DNA from: Streptomyces canus
GTDB lineage: Bacteria; Actinomycetota; Actinomycetes; Streptomycetales; Streptomycetaceae
Assembly: GCF_001514145.1 (NCBI RefSeq)
Contig: NZ_KQ948686.1
Span: 1-64,000 of the forward strand
DNA length: 64,000 nt
Direction: 5' to 3'
The position numbers were made by a program, and so were the translations under genes. Of this stretch, positions 48,714-59,781 are shown piece by piece (position 1 is the first letter of the stretch; the number at the start of each line of letters is the position of its first letter). A model generated the notes under the pieces. That model saw only the letters and a program-made list of their open reading frames with translations. It searched no databases and was not told the DNA's origin.

Positions 48714-50777
48714 TCAATCCTCTGCGGATGTACTACGGATTTCGCAGGCGTCAGCGTCTTGTTTCGGCTCGTCGACCTGCTGAGACCCGGGTTCCTCCTC
48801 GGAAACCTCCTCGTCCAGCAGCCGCTCGGCGGCGCCGCGGTGCAGCTGGGCGGCGGCGGGATCACCGAGACGGTCCAGCGTGTCGGCGAGCCGCAGCTGG
48901 AGCGCGGCCTGCAGTCGGACGTCCTCGGCGCGCCGCGCCCACTCCACGGCCTCCTGGCAGGTGCGCAGGCACTCCTCGGGGTGTCCGGCGTACTCCTGGA
49001 CGCGGGCGAGTTCGCTCAACGCCCGTGCGTGCGCGGCCACATCGCCGTTCTTCCGGTGTCCGGCGAGCGCGGCCCGCCAGTTCCTGACCGCCTCGCCGTA
49101 GCGGCCCGCGTAGGTGTGCGCGGCGGCGATACGGCCGTACAGCCGGGCGGCCTCCGCGCGCTCGTCCCGGGCCAGCCGTTGGGCCAGCGCCCGGCCGAAC
49201 CAGTCGGCGGCCCGGTCGTAGTCCCCGAGCTCCAGGTGCGCGCCGCCTACGGATTCCATCGCGCGGCCGGTCGCGTACGGGTCGTTCGCTTCCCGTCCGG
49301 CGTCCAGGGCCGCCCGGTAGCGCGTCAGTGCCTCCCGGGTCCGGCCGGTCTGGGCGTCCAGGTCGGCGAGGTTCAGCAGGGCGGCGGCCCTCTCGCGCGG
49401 CAGAGCACGCCGCTCGGCCACGTCGAGGACGAGGCCGTGGATGTCGTAGAGGTCGGGGGCGGCGGCCTTCATGCCGAAATGGGCCACCATCGCGCGCACG
49501 AACTGCGACATCAGGCGCCGGGCCAGGGTGTCCAGCTCCCCGTCGGCGACCGCGTGGCGGGCCGCGGCGAGCAGCGCCGGCCTGCGGGCGCGCAACCAGT
49601 CCTCGGCCGCCCTGGGGTTGGGGAAACGCACCGAGGGCGGCATGCCCTGGAGCTTCTCACGGGCGTCGGCGCTGTCGGTCTCGGTGATCGCGCGGGAGGA
49701 CTGGAGCAGCCGTACGGTCCGTTCCAGCATGCGAGCCCGGGCCAGTTGCAGCTCGGCCGGGCGGTCCTGGGTGTCCGCGAGGGCCTTGAGCAGGGGATAC
49801 AGGCAGCCGGGGACCTCGTACTGCGGCAGCGGTGACTCCACGGCGTGCAGCAGACCGAGGGCGACGAAGTCGTCGAGGGTGGAGCGGGCGCCGCTCACCG
49901 AGCAGCCGGCGAGCGCGGAGGCGGTGTGCGGATCGACGAGGCCGGCCGGGGCCAGGGAGAGCAGTCGCAGTATCCGGGCGGCCGGGGCGGGCAGGGACGT
50001 GTAGACGAGCTTGAAGACCCGGCTGAGGGGACTCCCTTCGTCACTCTCCGTGTGCAGATGCTTGGCCAGATCGGCGACGGCCGCCTTGGGGCGGGCGGCG
50101 AGCCAGCCTCCCGCCAGCATCAGCGCGGCGGGGTGGCCCTGGCACTCCTCGACCAAACCCTCGGCGGCGCGCGGGTCGACGGTGATGCGGACCGACCCGG
50201 TGTGCCGGGACAGCAACTCCAGTGCGGCTTTGGTGTCGAGGCCGCCGAGGGTGCACGGACGGACGTCCGCGATCCCGGTCAGCGGACCTCCTGAAACGGC
50301 CACGACCAGGCATTGCGGAGCATCCGGAAGCAGGGCGTCCACCTGTTCCGCGGCCACCGCGTCGTCGAGCAGGAGCAGCGAGCGGCGGTCGGCGAGGGCC
50401 TCGCGCAGCACCGCTGTGAGGTCGTCCTCGGCGGCCCCGGCGGGCGCCGCCACGTCGAGCGCGGTGAGCAGTTCACGGGCGGAGTTCCCGACCGGCACGG
50501 GGGTGCCGTCGGGCTCGCTCAGCCGGGCGCGCAGCAATCCGTCGTCGTAACGGTCAGCTACCGCCCGGACGAGTTCCTCGGCGAGTGCGGTACGGCCGGA
50601 TCCGGGGCGCCCTGCGATGAGCAGCACCCGCGCGCGGGGTGCCTTCTTGCCGGACAGCGTGTCGAGTCCCGCCCGCTCGATGTCGGCGAGCAGCTCCTTC
50701 AACTCCCGCGTCCGCCCCAGGAATCGGCCCTCGCCCGACAGCCGTACACCGCCTGCGTCCACCGCCTGATCCGTCAC
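48714..50777 (-). CDS. STAND-type ATPase with C-terminal TPR repeats
   Basis: A 687-residue soluble protein: 'FLGRTRELKELLADIERA' (AAA-type start), P-loop AGRPGSGRTAL with Arg62 in place of Lys, 'SLLLLDDAVAAEQVDALLP' (Walker B-like), a winged-helix region ('ARILRLLSLAPAGLVDPHTASALAG'), and C-terminal TPR repeats (~470-650, 'ALLNLADLDAQTGRTREALTRYRAAL'). This is the STAND/AfsR-like architecture without an N-terminal DNA-binding domain. GTG at 50777 with GGGA 7-8 nt before; GTG at 50786 possible. C-terminus is acidic. Role unknown. Confidence 0.82.
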   Translation of the reverse strand: MTDQAVDAGGVRLSGEGRFLGRTRELKELLADIERAGLDTLSGKKAPRARVLLIAGRPGSGRTALAEELVRAVADRYDDGLLRARLSEPDGTPVPVGNSARELLTALDVAAPAGAAEDDLTAVLREALADRRSLLLLDDAVAAEQVDALLPDAPQCLVVAVSGGPLTGIADVRPCTLGGLDTKAALELLSRHTGSVRITVDPRAAEGLVEECQGHPAALMLAGGWLAARPKAAVADLAKHLHTESDEGSPLSRVFKLVYTSLPAPAARILRLLSLAPAGLVDPHTASALAGCSVSGARSTLDDFVALGLLHAVESPLPQYEVPGCLYPLLKALADTQDRPAELQLARARMLERTVRLLQSSRAITETDSADAREKLQGMPPSVRFPNPRAAEDWLRARRPALLAAARHAVADGELDTLARRLMSQFVRAMVAHFGMKAAAPDLYDIHGLVLDVAERRALPRERAAALLNLADLDAQTGRTREALTRYRAALDAGREANDPYATGRAMESVGGAHLELGDYDRAADWFGRALAQRLARDERAEAARLYGRIAAAHTYAGRYGEAVRNWRAALAGHRKNGDVAAHARALSELARVQEYAGHPEECLRTCQEAVEWARRAEDVRLQAALQLRLADTLDRLGDPAAAQLHRGAAERLLDEEVSEEEPGSQQVDEPKQDADACEIRSTSAED

Positions 50778-50950
50778 GGGCCACACTCCCGTCCCACCGC
50801 ACGCGCAAAGCCCGCCGGTGACCCCGGTTCGGGCTTTCCAGAGCCTAGTTCACCCTGTGCAACGGTCCTGGCAGAGCGCGGCGGTGGAGGACTGAGAGTC
50901 CCCTAATCGGATCAACGGTTCATAAGATCGTCGGGTTCGGCAGTACCGCT

Positions 50951-50999
50951 CGGGGGCGCGGGGAACTGCGCGACCAGCCACAACGAACCCCGCACCCCG
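50951..50999. repeat. Streptomyces GGGGCGCGGGG intergenic repeat, copy 1
   Basis: The run GGGGCGCGGGGAACTGCGCG at 50953 onward continues as ACCAGCCACAACG and CCCCGCACCCCGC. From memory this resembles a repeat scattered between Streptomyces genes. A related copy lies at 63675-63745. Confidence 0.5.
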
Positions 51000-51039
51000 C
51001 GACGGACCGCTACGACAACGGCGCGACCCGAAACAACCG

Positions 51040-51666
51040 TCACGCCTCGAACGGCCGCGCAGCCCACTCCGCCTCAGCCCCCCGCAACCCGTCCACCCCG
51101 CCGGAGGCCCGCGCGGCGACGAGCGAAAGCACCCCCACCACCAGGCAGGCGTTGTGGAGCTCTCCGGCAAGCGCCCCCCGCACCAGCTCGGACACCGGCA
51201 CGCGCGCATACTCCAGGTCGATCTCCTCGTCCTCGACCGCGAACCGCTCCTCCTCGGCCTCGGAAAGCCCTCGGGCCAGGAAGATCCGGATCGCCTCGTC
51301 ACACCCCCCGGGCGAGGTGTAGACATCCGTCAGCACCCGCCAGTCCTCCGCCTTGACGTGCGCCTCCTCGTACAGCTCCCGCTGGGCCGCGTGCAGCGGA
51401 TTCTCACCGGGCACGTCCAGCAGCCCCGCGGGGATCTCCCACAGCTTCTGCCGTACGGGATGCCGGTACTGCCGGATGAGCAGGACCCGGTCCTCGTCGT
51501 CGAGGGCGAGGACGGCCACGGAACCCGGGTGGACCTGGTAGTCGCGGCGGACCACCGACCCGTCGGGCATGACCACCTCGTCCGTGCGGACGGAGGTCTT
51601 GTTGCCCACGAAGGGGGTCTCCGTCGCCCGGATCTCCCACTCCTCCGGGGCATCCTTGATCGTCAT
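51040..51666 (-). CDS. ADP-ribose pyrophosphatase-type Nudix hydrolase
   Basis: A 208-residue Nudix protein with 'VLLIRQYRHPVRQKLWEIPAGLLDVPGENPLHAAQRELYEEAHV'. The E-x7-REL-x-EE core is complete, but the last Gly of the box is His (EEAHV) and the first Gly is shifted, as in the ADP-ribose pyrophosphatase subfamily. It hydrolyses ADP-ribose or related sugar nucleotides. ATG at 51666. Located between the STAND gene and pyrG, as I recall from other Streptomyces. Confidence 0.9.
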   Translation of the reverse strand: MTIKDAPEEWEIRATETPFVGNKTSVRTDEVVMPDGSVVRRDYQVHPGSVAVLALDDEDRVLLIRQYRHPVRQKLWEIPAGLLDVPGENPLHAAQRELYEEAHVKAEDWRVLTDVYTSPGGCDEAIRIFLARGLSEAEEERFAVEDEEIDLEYARVPVSELVRGALAGELHNACLVVGVLSLVAARASGGVDGLRGAEAEWAARPFEA

Positions 51667-51696
51667 TCCCTGTCCTTCCCCACGTGCGCAAAAGAA

Positions 51697-51732
51697 GCCG
51701 GGGCACTCGCCTTTGAATGCGTGTGCCCCGGC
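51697..51732 (-). terminator. Terminator after pyrG
   Basis: Perfect 10-bp stem GCCGGGGCAC/GTGCCCCGGC with a 16-nt loop. On the minus strand it is followed by TTCTTTTGCGC. It lies 19 nt after the pyrG stop. Confidence 0.75.
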
Positions 51733-51750
51733 CACCGTACAACTGTCGTG

Positions 51751-53415
<1,665 letters not shown>

Positions 53416-53862
53416 GGCCAAGAGGGGGCTCCCGTGGTCGCGATCTTGAGGTGCGGTTCGGGGGTCAGACGCCCACCGGTCCACGGGCTACCAGGGTATC
53501 AGCGCCTCGGGGAGATGGCTTCCGGCCACGCTCCGCACACACGCCGACACGGACGCACACGAGGACACCCGTTTCTCACCCGTTGCTCACCCGTTCGGCC
53601 CACCCGCGTTGCCCGGAGCGGCACACAGATCATCTACGTGCGTCGTATCCTGCTCGGACACTCGCTGCCGAGCCCGGCCGGAAACACGGGACCACCCCCA
53701 CCCGTAAGACCCGGAACAACGAGAGCTCGTCAGTTCGTTGAGCAACAGTTGTCGTTTTGCCTCACAGCAGCAGGACTGTTTTGCTTCACCGCTCAACGAC
53801 GCATTACAACGACCCCCTTGACCGCACCAAGCGACAGCCCCCTTTTTCCCTGAGGGGGTGAC
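53416..53862. other. 447-nt divergent gap pyrG / GH15 with nested repeats
   Basis: No gene seen. A 65-nt block (53735-53799) has TCGTTGAGC and GCTCAACGA as 9-bp inverted arms at its ends. Inside lie two near-identical 12-mers, GTTTTGCCTCAC (53754-53765) and GTTTTGCTTCAC (53778-53789), 24 nt apart, and a small CAAC-A-GTTG palindrome. The block is AT-richer than its surroundings and lies ~65 nt before the GH15 start. Confidence 0.5.
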
Positions 53863-55689
53863 GTGGCCGTTCGACTGGAGTTGCACGTGGCCGGGCGCAT
53901 CGAAGACTACGCACTCATCGGAGACATGCAGACCGCAGCCCTGGTCTGCCGGGACGGCACGGTGGACTGGCTGTGCCTGCCCCGCTTCGACTCGCATGCC
54001 ATCTTCGCCGGCCTGCTGGGCACCGAGGAACACGGATTCTGGCGGCTCGGCCCCGCCCACGCGGCCGACGCCGCGCCCCCCACGGCGGCCCGGCGCAGCT
54101 ACCGCGGAGACTCCCTCATCCTCGAATCCGAGTGGGACACCCCCCGCGGCACGGTCAGAGTGACCGATTTCATGCCCCCGCGTGACGGCGCCCCACAGCT
54201 CATCCGGATCGTGGAAGGCGTCTCGGGCCGCGTCCCGATGCGCTCGGCCCTGCGCATGCGGTTCTCCTACGGCCGTGTCGTCCCGTGGGTCCACAAGCAC
54301 GAGGGGCGCACGGTCGCCGTGGCGGGCCCGGACTCGGTGTGGTTCGACACCGACTGCGAGACCTACGGCAAGTCCCTGACGACGTACTCGGACTTCACGG
54401 TCGCCCCGGGTGACCGGATCGCGTTCACCATCTCCTGGGAGCCCTCGCACAAGCAGCCGCCCCCACTGCCGGAGCCGGAGCAGTCGCTGGAGGCCACCGA
54501 GGACTTCTGGCGTGAGTGGGTCGAGCACTGTACGTACCACGGCCCCTACCGCGAGGCCGTCATCCGCTCGCTGATCACCCTCAAGGCGCTGACCTACGCC
54601 CCCACCGGCGGCATCGTGGCCGCGCCGACGACCTCTCTGCCCGAGGATGTCGGCGGCGTCCGCAACTGGGACTACCGCTACACCTGGCTGCGCGACGCGG
54701 CCATCACCCTGTCCTCGCTGCTGCGCACCGGCTACCGCGAGGAGGCCCGCGCCTGGCGCGAGTGGCTCCTCAGGGCAGTGGCCGGCGACCCCGAGAACCT
54801 GCAGATCATGTACGGCATCGCGGGCGAACGGGAGTTGGGCGAGGCCGAGCTCGACTGGCTGCCCGGCTACGAGAACTCCGCCCCGGTCCGGGTCGGCAAC
54901 GGCGCCGCACACCAGCTCCAGCTCGACGTGTACGGCGAGGTCACCGAGGCCCTGCACCTCGGTCACATGACGGGCCTGGCCCGCAACGACTACGCCTCCC
55001 TGCTCCAGCTCAAGCTGATCCGCTACCTGGAGCAGCACTGGGACGAGCCGGACGAGGGCATCTGGGAGGTGCGCGGCCCGCGCCGGCACTTCGTGCACTC
55101 CAAGGTGATGGCCTGGGTCGCCGTGGACCGCACCATCAAGCTCATCGAGTCCGGTGACGCGGACGGCCCGCTGGAGAAGTGGCGCGAACTGCGCGACGAC
55201 ATCCACCGGGACGTGTGCGAGAAGGGCTACGACAAGGAGCGCAACACCTTCACCCAGTCCTATGGCTCGAAGGAGCTGGACGCGAGCCTGCTCCTCATCC
55301 CGCAGATGGGCTTCCTGCCCCCGGACGACAAGCGCGTGATCGGCACCATCGAGGCGATCCAGCGCGAGCTGTCCACGCCGGACGGCTTCATCCTGCGCTA
55401 CCCGACCTCGAGCGGCGACGAGAACGTCGACGGCCTCCCCGGCGACGAAGGGGCCTTCCTGGCCTGCTCGTTCTGGATGGCGGACGACCTCGCGATGATC
55501 GGCCGCGTGGACGAGGCGAGGAAGCTCTTCGAAAAGCTCCTCTCGCTCCGCAACGACCTCGGTCTGCTCGCCGAGGAGTGGGACCCGCGCCAGAAGCGCC
55601 AGGTGGGCAACTTCCCCCAGGCCTTCAGCCACGTCCCGCTCATCGACACCGCCCTGCGACTGACGGCGTCGGGGGCGTACGGCGGCTGA
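53863..55689 (+). CDS. Glycoside hydrolase family 15 (trehalase/glucoamylase-like)
   Basis: A 608-residue intracellular protein. N-terminal 'RIEDYALIGDMQTAALVCRDGTVDWLCLPRFDS' is the GH15 beta-sandwich start; the (alpha/alpha)6 barrel includes 'SLPEDVGGVRNWDYRYTWLRDAAITLSSLLRTGYREEA' (catalytic Glu region, NWDYR-WLRDA). Actinobacterial members act on trehalose or short alpha-glucans. No signal peptide. GTG with GAGGGGG 6 nt upstream. Confidence 0.92.
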   Translation: MAVRLELHVAGRIEDYALIGDMQTAALVCRDGTVDWLCLPRFDSHAIFAGLLGTEEHGFWRLGPAHAADAAPPTAARRSYRGDSLILESEWDTPRGTVRVTDFMPPRDGAPQLIRIVEGVSGRVPMRSALRMRFSYGRVVPWVHKHEGRTVAVAGPDSVWFDTDCETYGKSLTTYSDFTVAPGDRIAFTISWEPSHKQPPPLPEPEQSLEATEDFWREWVEHCTYHGPYREAVIRSLITLKALTYAPTGGIVAAPTTSLPEDVGGVRNWDYRYTWLRDAAITLSSLLRTGYREEARAWREWLLRAVAGDPENLQIMYGIAGERELGEAELDWLPGYENSAPVRVGNGAAHQLQLDVYGEVTEALHLGHMTGLARNDYASLLQLKLIRYLEQHWDEPDEGIWEVRGPRRHFVHSKVMAWVAVDRTIKLIESGDADGPLEKWRELRDDIHRDVCEKGYDKERNTFTQSYGSKELDASLLLIPQMGFLPPDDKRVIGTIEAIQRELSTPDGFILRYPTSSGDENVDGLPGDEGAFLACSFWMADDLAMIGRVDEARKLFEKLLSLRNDLGLLAEEWDPRQKRQVGNFPQAFSHVPLIDTALRLTASGAYGG

Positions 55690-55756
55690 ACAGGACCTGA
55701 GCGCCGGGCCCGCCTAGGCTGGGATCCATCAGCCCCTGCACGAAAGGGGGCGCCTC

Positions 55757-57139
55757 ATGGCATCCCCGTCGAAGGCGGGCGCGGCACTCTCCGCGCTGCG
55801 CGAGGATCTGGCCGGCGACGTGTTCGCCCCGGACGATCCGGGCTACGACGAGGCCCGGACCGTCTTCAACGCGATGATCGACCGCCGGCCCGCGGTGATC
55901 GCTCAGTGCGTGAACGAGGACGACGTCGTACGGGCCGTCCGCCTCTCCCGTGAGCTGGACCTGCCGGTCGCGGTGCGCGGCGGTGGTCACAGCGTGGCGG
56001 GCATGGCGCTCAACGACGGCGGGTTGGTCGTCGACCTCCGCCACATGCGGGCGGTCACCATCGATCCCGCGGCCGAGGCGGTGCGCGTCGCGGGCGGCGC
56101 CACGATGAGCGACCTGGACCGCGCCTGCCAGCCGCACGGCCTCGCCACGACCGGCGGCCGGGCCTCGACCACCGGTGTCGGCGGCTTCGTCCTGGGCGGC
56201 GGCAGCGGCTGGCTCGACCGGTGGTGCGGACTCGCCGTCGACAATCTGCTCGGTGTGGAACTGGTCACCGCGGACGGCGAGCGCGTCTACGCGAGCGCCG
56301 ACGACCACCCGGACCTGTTCTGGGCCCTGCACGGCGGTGGCGGCAACTTCGGCATCGCCACCGCGCTGACGCTGAAGCTGCACGAACTGCCCGAGTTCTC
56401 GATCGCCCTGCTGCTGTATCTCCCGGAGTTCGGCCCCGAGGTCACGCGCACCTTCCGCGACGTCATCGCGGCAGGACCGGACGAGGCGTCCGGCGGCGTG
56501 CTCTACATCACCGGCCCGCCCGAGGAGTTCGTACCGCCGCACCTGGTCGGCACACTCCTGTGCGGCGCCCTGCTGACGTACGCGGGCGGCGAGGCGGATC
56601 TGCGCAAGACGGCCGAGCCGCTGCTGGCGCTGCCGCACGTGACGGAGATCGTCGGGGCGATGCCGTACGCCGATGTCCAGTGCATGATCGACGATCCGCC
56701 CGGGATGCGGAACTACTGGTCGGCGGAGTACCTCACCGGCGCGCCCGACGACTTCGTGGACGCGTTCTGCGCCCGCGGGGACGCCCTCCCGGTGCCGACC
56801 GGCACCCAGCACGTCCTCTTCCCGCTCGGCGGGGCGATCGCCGACGGGCCACGCGAGTTCCCGGTGCCGTACCGGGACGCGCAGTGGGTCGTGCACCCCT
56901 TCGGGATCTGGGAGGACCCGGCGGACGACGAGCGCTGCGTCCAGTGGGTCCGGGACGTACGCGCCGAGGTCCGGCCGTGGAGCACCGGCGCGGTCTACCT
57001 CAACTTCATCGGCGACGAGGGCGCGGACCGGGTGGTGGCCGGTGTCGGCACCGAGAACACCCGGCGGCTGTCCGAGGTGAAGCGCCGGTACGACCCGGAC
57101 AACGTGTTCCGCTTCAACCACAACATCACGCCGGCCTGA
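55757..57139 (+). CDS. FAD-linked oxidase (berberine-bridge-like)
   Basis: A 460-residue PCMH-fold FAD oxidase with 'PVAVRGGGHSVAGMALNDGGLVVDL' (His78 for covalent FAD), 'GRASTTGVGGFVLGGGSGWLDRWCGLAVDNLL' and a C-terminal BBE segment 'YDPDNVFRFNHNI'. The Cys used for bicovalent flavin attachment in berberine-bridge enzymes is absent (TTGVGG), so a single His linkage is likely. The start is ATG with GAAAGGGGG upstream. Its 3' end overlaps the convergent oxidoreductase by 14 nt. Substrate unknown. Confidence 0.87.
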   Translation: MASPSKAGAALSALREDLAGDVFAPDDPGYDEARTVFNAMIDRRPAVIAQCVNEDDVVRAVRLSRELDLPVAVRGGGHSVAGMALNDGGLVVDLRHMRAVTIDPAAEAVRVAGGATMSDLDRACQPHGLATTGGRASTTGVGGFVLGGGSGWLDRWCGLAVDNLLGVELVTADGERVYASADDHPDLFWALHGGGGNFGIATALTLKLHELPEFSIALLLYLPEFGPEVTRTFRDVIAAGPDEASGGVLYITGPPEEFVPPHLVGTLLCGALLTYAGGEADLRKTAEPLLALPHVTEIVGAMPYADVQCMIDDPPGMRNYWSAEYLTGAPDDFVDAFCARGDALPVPTGTQHVLFPLGGAIADGPREFPVPYRDAQWVVHPFGIWEDPADDERCVQWVRDVRAEVRPWSTGAVYLNFIGDEGADRVVAGVGTENTRRLSEVKRRYDPDNVFRFNHNITPA

Positions 57140-58082
57140 GCGCCGTCAGCGTGCGCTCGCCGCCCGGGTCCCCCGCCGTGGCCGGCACCAGGGCGATCTC
57201 GTCGAGCCCGGCCTGCGCATAGGCGTCGACACGGGCCCGTACGGCGTCCAGGTCGCCCACCAGTCCGACCGTGCCCGCGGCCGCCGCCGGCAGGGCCCGC
57301 ACCAGGGTCTCCCGGTCCGCCCCGCTCGCGGCGAGCTCCACGGCCTCCCCGAACCCCGCCTCGGCGAACACCTCGCTGTAGCCCGGCACGGTCAGGTATC
57401 CGGCGATGCTGCCCAGCACCTGCGCGAGCGACTCCGGGTCGGGGTCGACGGCCGCCGGCAGCCAGGCGGCGAGCGTGGGCGGCGTACGGCCCGCCTTCCC
57501 GGCCGCCGCGTCCAGCGCCGCGCGCAACGCCCGCACCTGCTCCGGGGAGACCACGTCCAGCAGCATCCGGTCGGCGTGCGCGGCGGCCGTGGCGATCGCG
57601 CGGGGCCCGAACGCGGCCACCGTCAGCGGACCGCGGGGCGGCGGCAGACGCCTGCGGAAGGGGCTGCCGGGCACGACCGGTTCGCCCGGAGAAGCGTGCA
57701 GAAGCCGTCGTACGGCTGCCGCCTGCTCCTCCAGTACGGCGGCGGGCCGCACCCGGGGCCGGTCGTGCACGCCCTCGACCACGCGCTTGCTGGACGTGCC
57801 CAGCGCCACCCCTACCGGGCGGCCGACGAGTGCCGCGACCGAGGCGGCGCCCCGGGCCGAGGTGTACGGGTCGCGTACCGACACCGGGACCGGGCCAGCT
57901 GTCAGCGCGACCCGTTCGGTGGCCCGCCCGATCGCCGCGGCGAGCACGAACGCGTCCCACGTCGGCCCTTCCCCGGCCCACACCTCCCGGTATCCGAGCC
58001 GGTCGGCGGCCGTCGCCACCCGGAGCGGCTCCTCGACCGGACTGTCGTCCTCCCGTGCCACGGCAACCACGCTGAAGTCCAT
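57126..58082 (-). CDS. LLM-class F420-type oxidoreductase
   Basis: A 318-residue luciferase-fold protein: 'DFSVVAVAREDDSPVEEPLRVATAADRLGYREVWAGEGPTWD', 'ERVALTAGPVPVSVRDPYTSARGAASVAALVGRPVGVALG' are typical of F420-dependent LLM enzymes. ATG at 58082 gives this start; upstream frame is non-coding. Its promoter is shared with the divergent PucR-type regulator across a 55-nt gap. Its substrate is unknown; regulation by PucR would suggest use of a purine- or pyrimidine-related or aromatic compound, but this is only inferred. Confidence 0.83.
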   Translation of the reverse strand: MDFSVVAVAREDDSPVEEPLRVATAADRLGYREVWAGEGPTWDAFVLAAAIGRATERVALTAGPVPVSVRDPYTSARGAASVAALVGRPVGVALGTSSKRVVEGVHDRPRVRPAAVLEEQAAAVRRLLHASPGEPVVPGSPFRRRLPPPRGPLTVAAFGPRAIATAAAHADRMLLDVVSPEQVRALRAALDAAAGKAGRTPPTLAAWLPAAVDPDPESLAQVLGSIAGYLTVPGYSEVFAEAGFGEAVELAASGADRETLVRALPAAAAGTVGLVGDLDAVRARVDAYAQAGLDEIALVPATAGDPGGERTLTALRPA

Positions 58083-58085
58083 GCA

Positions 58086-58134
58086 CCGGCCGCTACCCCG
58101 CCGCGGCGCCGGGCATGCCTCGGGTAGCGTCCGG
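58086..58134. promoter_or_regulatory. Inverted repeat in LLM/PucR divergent gap
   Basis: CCGGCCGCTACCC (58086-58098) and GGGTAGCGTCCGG (58122-58134) are reverse complements with one mismatch in 13, separated by 23 nt. They fill the 55-nt gap. Candidate operator for the PucR protein, or an RNA hairpin. Confidence 0.5.
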
Positions 58135-58137
58135 CTC

Positions 58138-59781
58138 ATGGACAGCGCTACGAACAGCGGCTTCGACACCCAGGGCGCCGGGATCACCGTGCAGCGCGCG
58201 CTGGAGCTGCCCGGTCTGCGCAGCGGGCTCCCGGAGATTCTCGCGGGCGCGGACCGGCTGGACCGTACCGTGCGCTGGGTGCACGCGGGCGAGGTCCCGC
58301 ACATCGCTTCCCTGCTGAAGGGCGGCGAGCTGCTGCTGACCACGGGCTACGGTCTCGGCACCCGTCCGGCCGAACAGCGCGCGTTCGTCCGCACCCTGGC
58401 CGAGCGCGGCATCGCGGCCCTGGTCGTCGAGCTGGGCCCGCGTTTCGCCCGGCTCCCCGCCGCCCTGGTCGACACCGCACGCGCGACCGGTCTTCCGCTC
58501 GTCCAGCTGCACCGCGAGGTGCCGTTCGTGGCGGTCACCGAGGAGATCCACACCGAGATCGTCAACGGGCACTACGCGCTGCTCCAGCGCGCGGAGGAGG
58601 TGCACCGCCGCTGCACGGAGGCCCTGCTGGGCGGCGGCGGTGTCCCGCAGGCCCTCGGCATCCTGGCCGACTTCAGCGGCAACCCGGTCTTCCTGGAGAC
58701 GACGGACGGCCGGCTCCTGTACGCCGCCGGGGAGGGCCCCGAGGGCGCCGACCCGCTCCAGGTCTGGGAAGGGTTGCGCGGCCAGCACAAGGACGCACCG
58801 ACGTCCGGCTCGGTCCTCGTGGACGTGCCCGGGGGCGGGCCCGGCGCGGGTTCGGTACGGGCGCGGCTGGTCCTGCTTCCGGTACGGGCACCACTGGCAC
58901 CCGTGCACCGCATGGCGGCCGAGCGCGCGGCGGGCATCCTGGCCGTCGTCCTGATGCAGGCCCGCCAGGAGGAGGAACTCGCGGCCCGCGGACGCGGCGA
59001 CTTCCTGACCGACCTCGCCGAGGGCCGCATCACCTCGCAGGACGCACCGGCACAGGCGCGCGTGCTGGGCTTCAGGCCGGGGACGGGCCCGCTGCTGCCC
59101 GTGGTGATGCGCCTGGGCGACACGCTCTCCACCGCTGGGGGAGGCTGGGCGGTGCTGGCCCGGGCGGTCTCCGAGGAGCTGGCCTCGCTCGGTGTGCCCG
59201 TCCTGCTCGGCGTACGGCCCGTCGAGGGCCGTGTGCTCGTCCTGCTCGGTCTGCGCTCGGAGGCGGAGCGGTCGGCGGTGGCGGACCGGGTCGCGGCAGC
59301 GCTGCGGGCGGGCGTGGAACGGGCCGGGATGCAACGCCCGGGCGGCCCGCCGCCGGTCGTGGTCGTCGGAGTCGCCGGCAGCTGGGCGGCGGCCTCCGCG
59401 GGCCTGCGGCACGCGGCCGAGGCGGCGACCGCGGCGCAGGGTCTGTCGGACCGCCCCTGGTACGACGCCCGCCGCCTCGACATCGACCTGCTCCTGTGGC
59501 GGCTGCGCGACCACCCGGACCTGGCGGCGTTCGTGGACCGCGCCATCGGCCCGCTGCGCACCCACGACGACCGCTCCAAGCCGCCGCTGCTGCCCACCCT
59601 GCAGACCTACCTGGCGCACGCGGGCCGCAAGGCGGAGACGGCCCGCGAACTCCACCTCAACCGGCAGACGCTCTACAACCGCCTCGCCCGCATCGGTGAG
59701 TTGCTCGGCACGGACCTCGACGACCCGCAGACGGTACTGGCGTTGAGCCTGGCACTACGGGCCCGTCGGCACGTGCCCTAG
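58138..59781 (+). CDS. PucR-family transcriptional regulator
   Basis: A 547-residue protein: N-terminal PucR domain ('ITVQRALELPGLRSGLPEILAGADRLDRTVRWVHAGEVPHIASLLKGGELLLTTG'), central CdaR/GGDEF-like region, C-terminal HTH_30 'LLPTLQTYLAHAGRKAETARELHLNRQTLYNRLARIGELLGTDLDDP'. Members regulate purine or other catabolism. The ATG at 58138 has a weak site; the long upstream open frame (from 57406) is the shadow of the divergent oxidoreductase. Confidence 0.92.
   Translation: MDSATNSGFDTQGAGITVQRALELPGLRSGLPEILAGADRLDRTVRWVHAGEVPHIASLLKGGELLLTTGYGLGTRPAEQRAFVRTLAERGIAALVVELGPRFARLPAALVDTARATGLPLVQLHREVPFVAVTEEIHTEIVNGHYALLQRAEEVHRRCTEALLGGGGVPQALGILADFSGNPVFLETTDGRLLYAAGEGPEGADPLQVWEGLRGQHKDAPTSGSVLVDVPGGGPGAGSVRARLVLLPVRAPLAPVHRMAAERAAGILAVVLMQARQEEELAARGRGDFLTDLAEGRITSQDAPAQARVLGFRPGTGPLLPVVMRLGDTLSTAGGGWAVLARAVSEELASLGVPVLLGVRPVEGRVLVLLGLRSEAERSAVADRVAAALRAGVERAGMQRPGGPPPVVVVGVAGSWAAASAGLRHAAEAATAAQGLSDRPWYDARRLDIDLLLWRLRDHPDLAAFVDRAIGPLRTHDDRSKPPLLPTLQTYLAHAGRKAETARELHLNRQTLYNRLARIGELLGTDLDDPQTVLALSLALRARRHVP

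Noticed and set aside
53587..55632. 681-codon minus-strand open frame
   Set aside because: Antisense to the GH15 gene and its upstream gap; no recognisable motif.
57406..59781. PucR protein with 240-residue N-terminal extension
   Set aside because: The extension is antisense to the F420 oxidoreductase; ATG at 58138 gives the normal PucR start.
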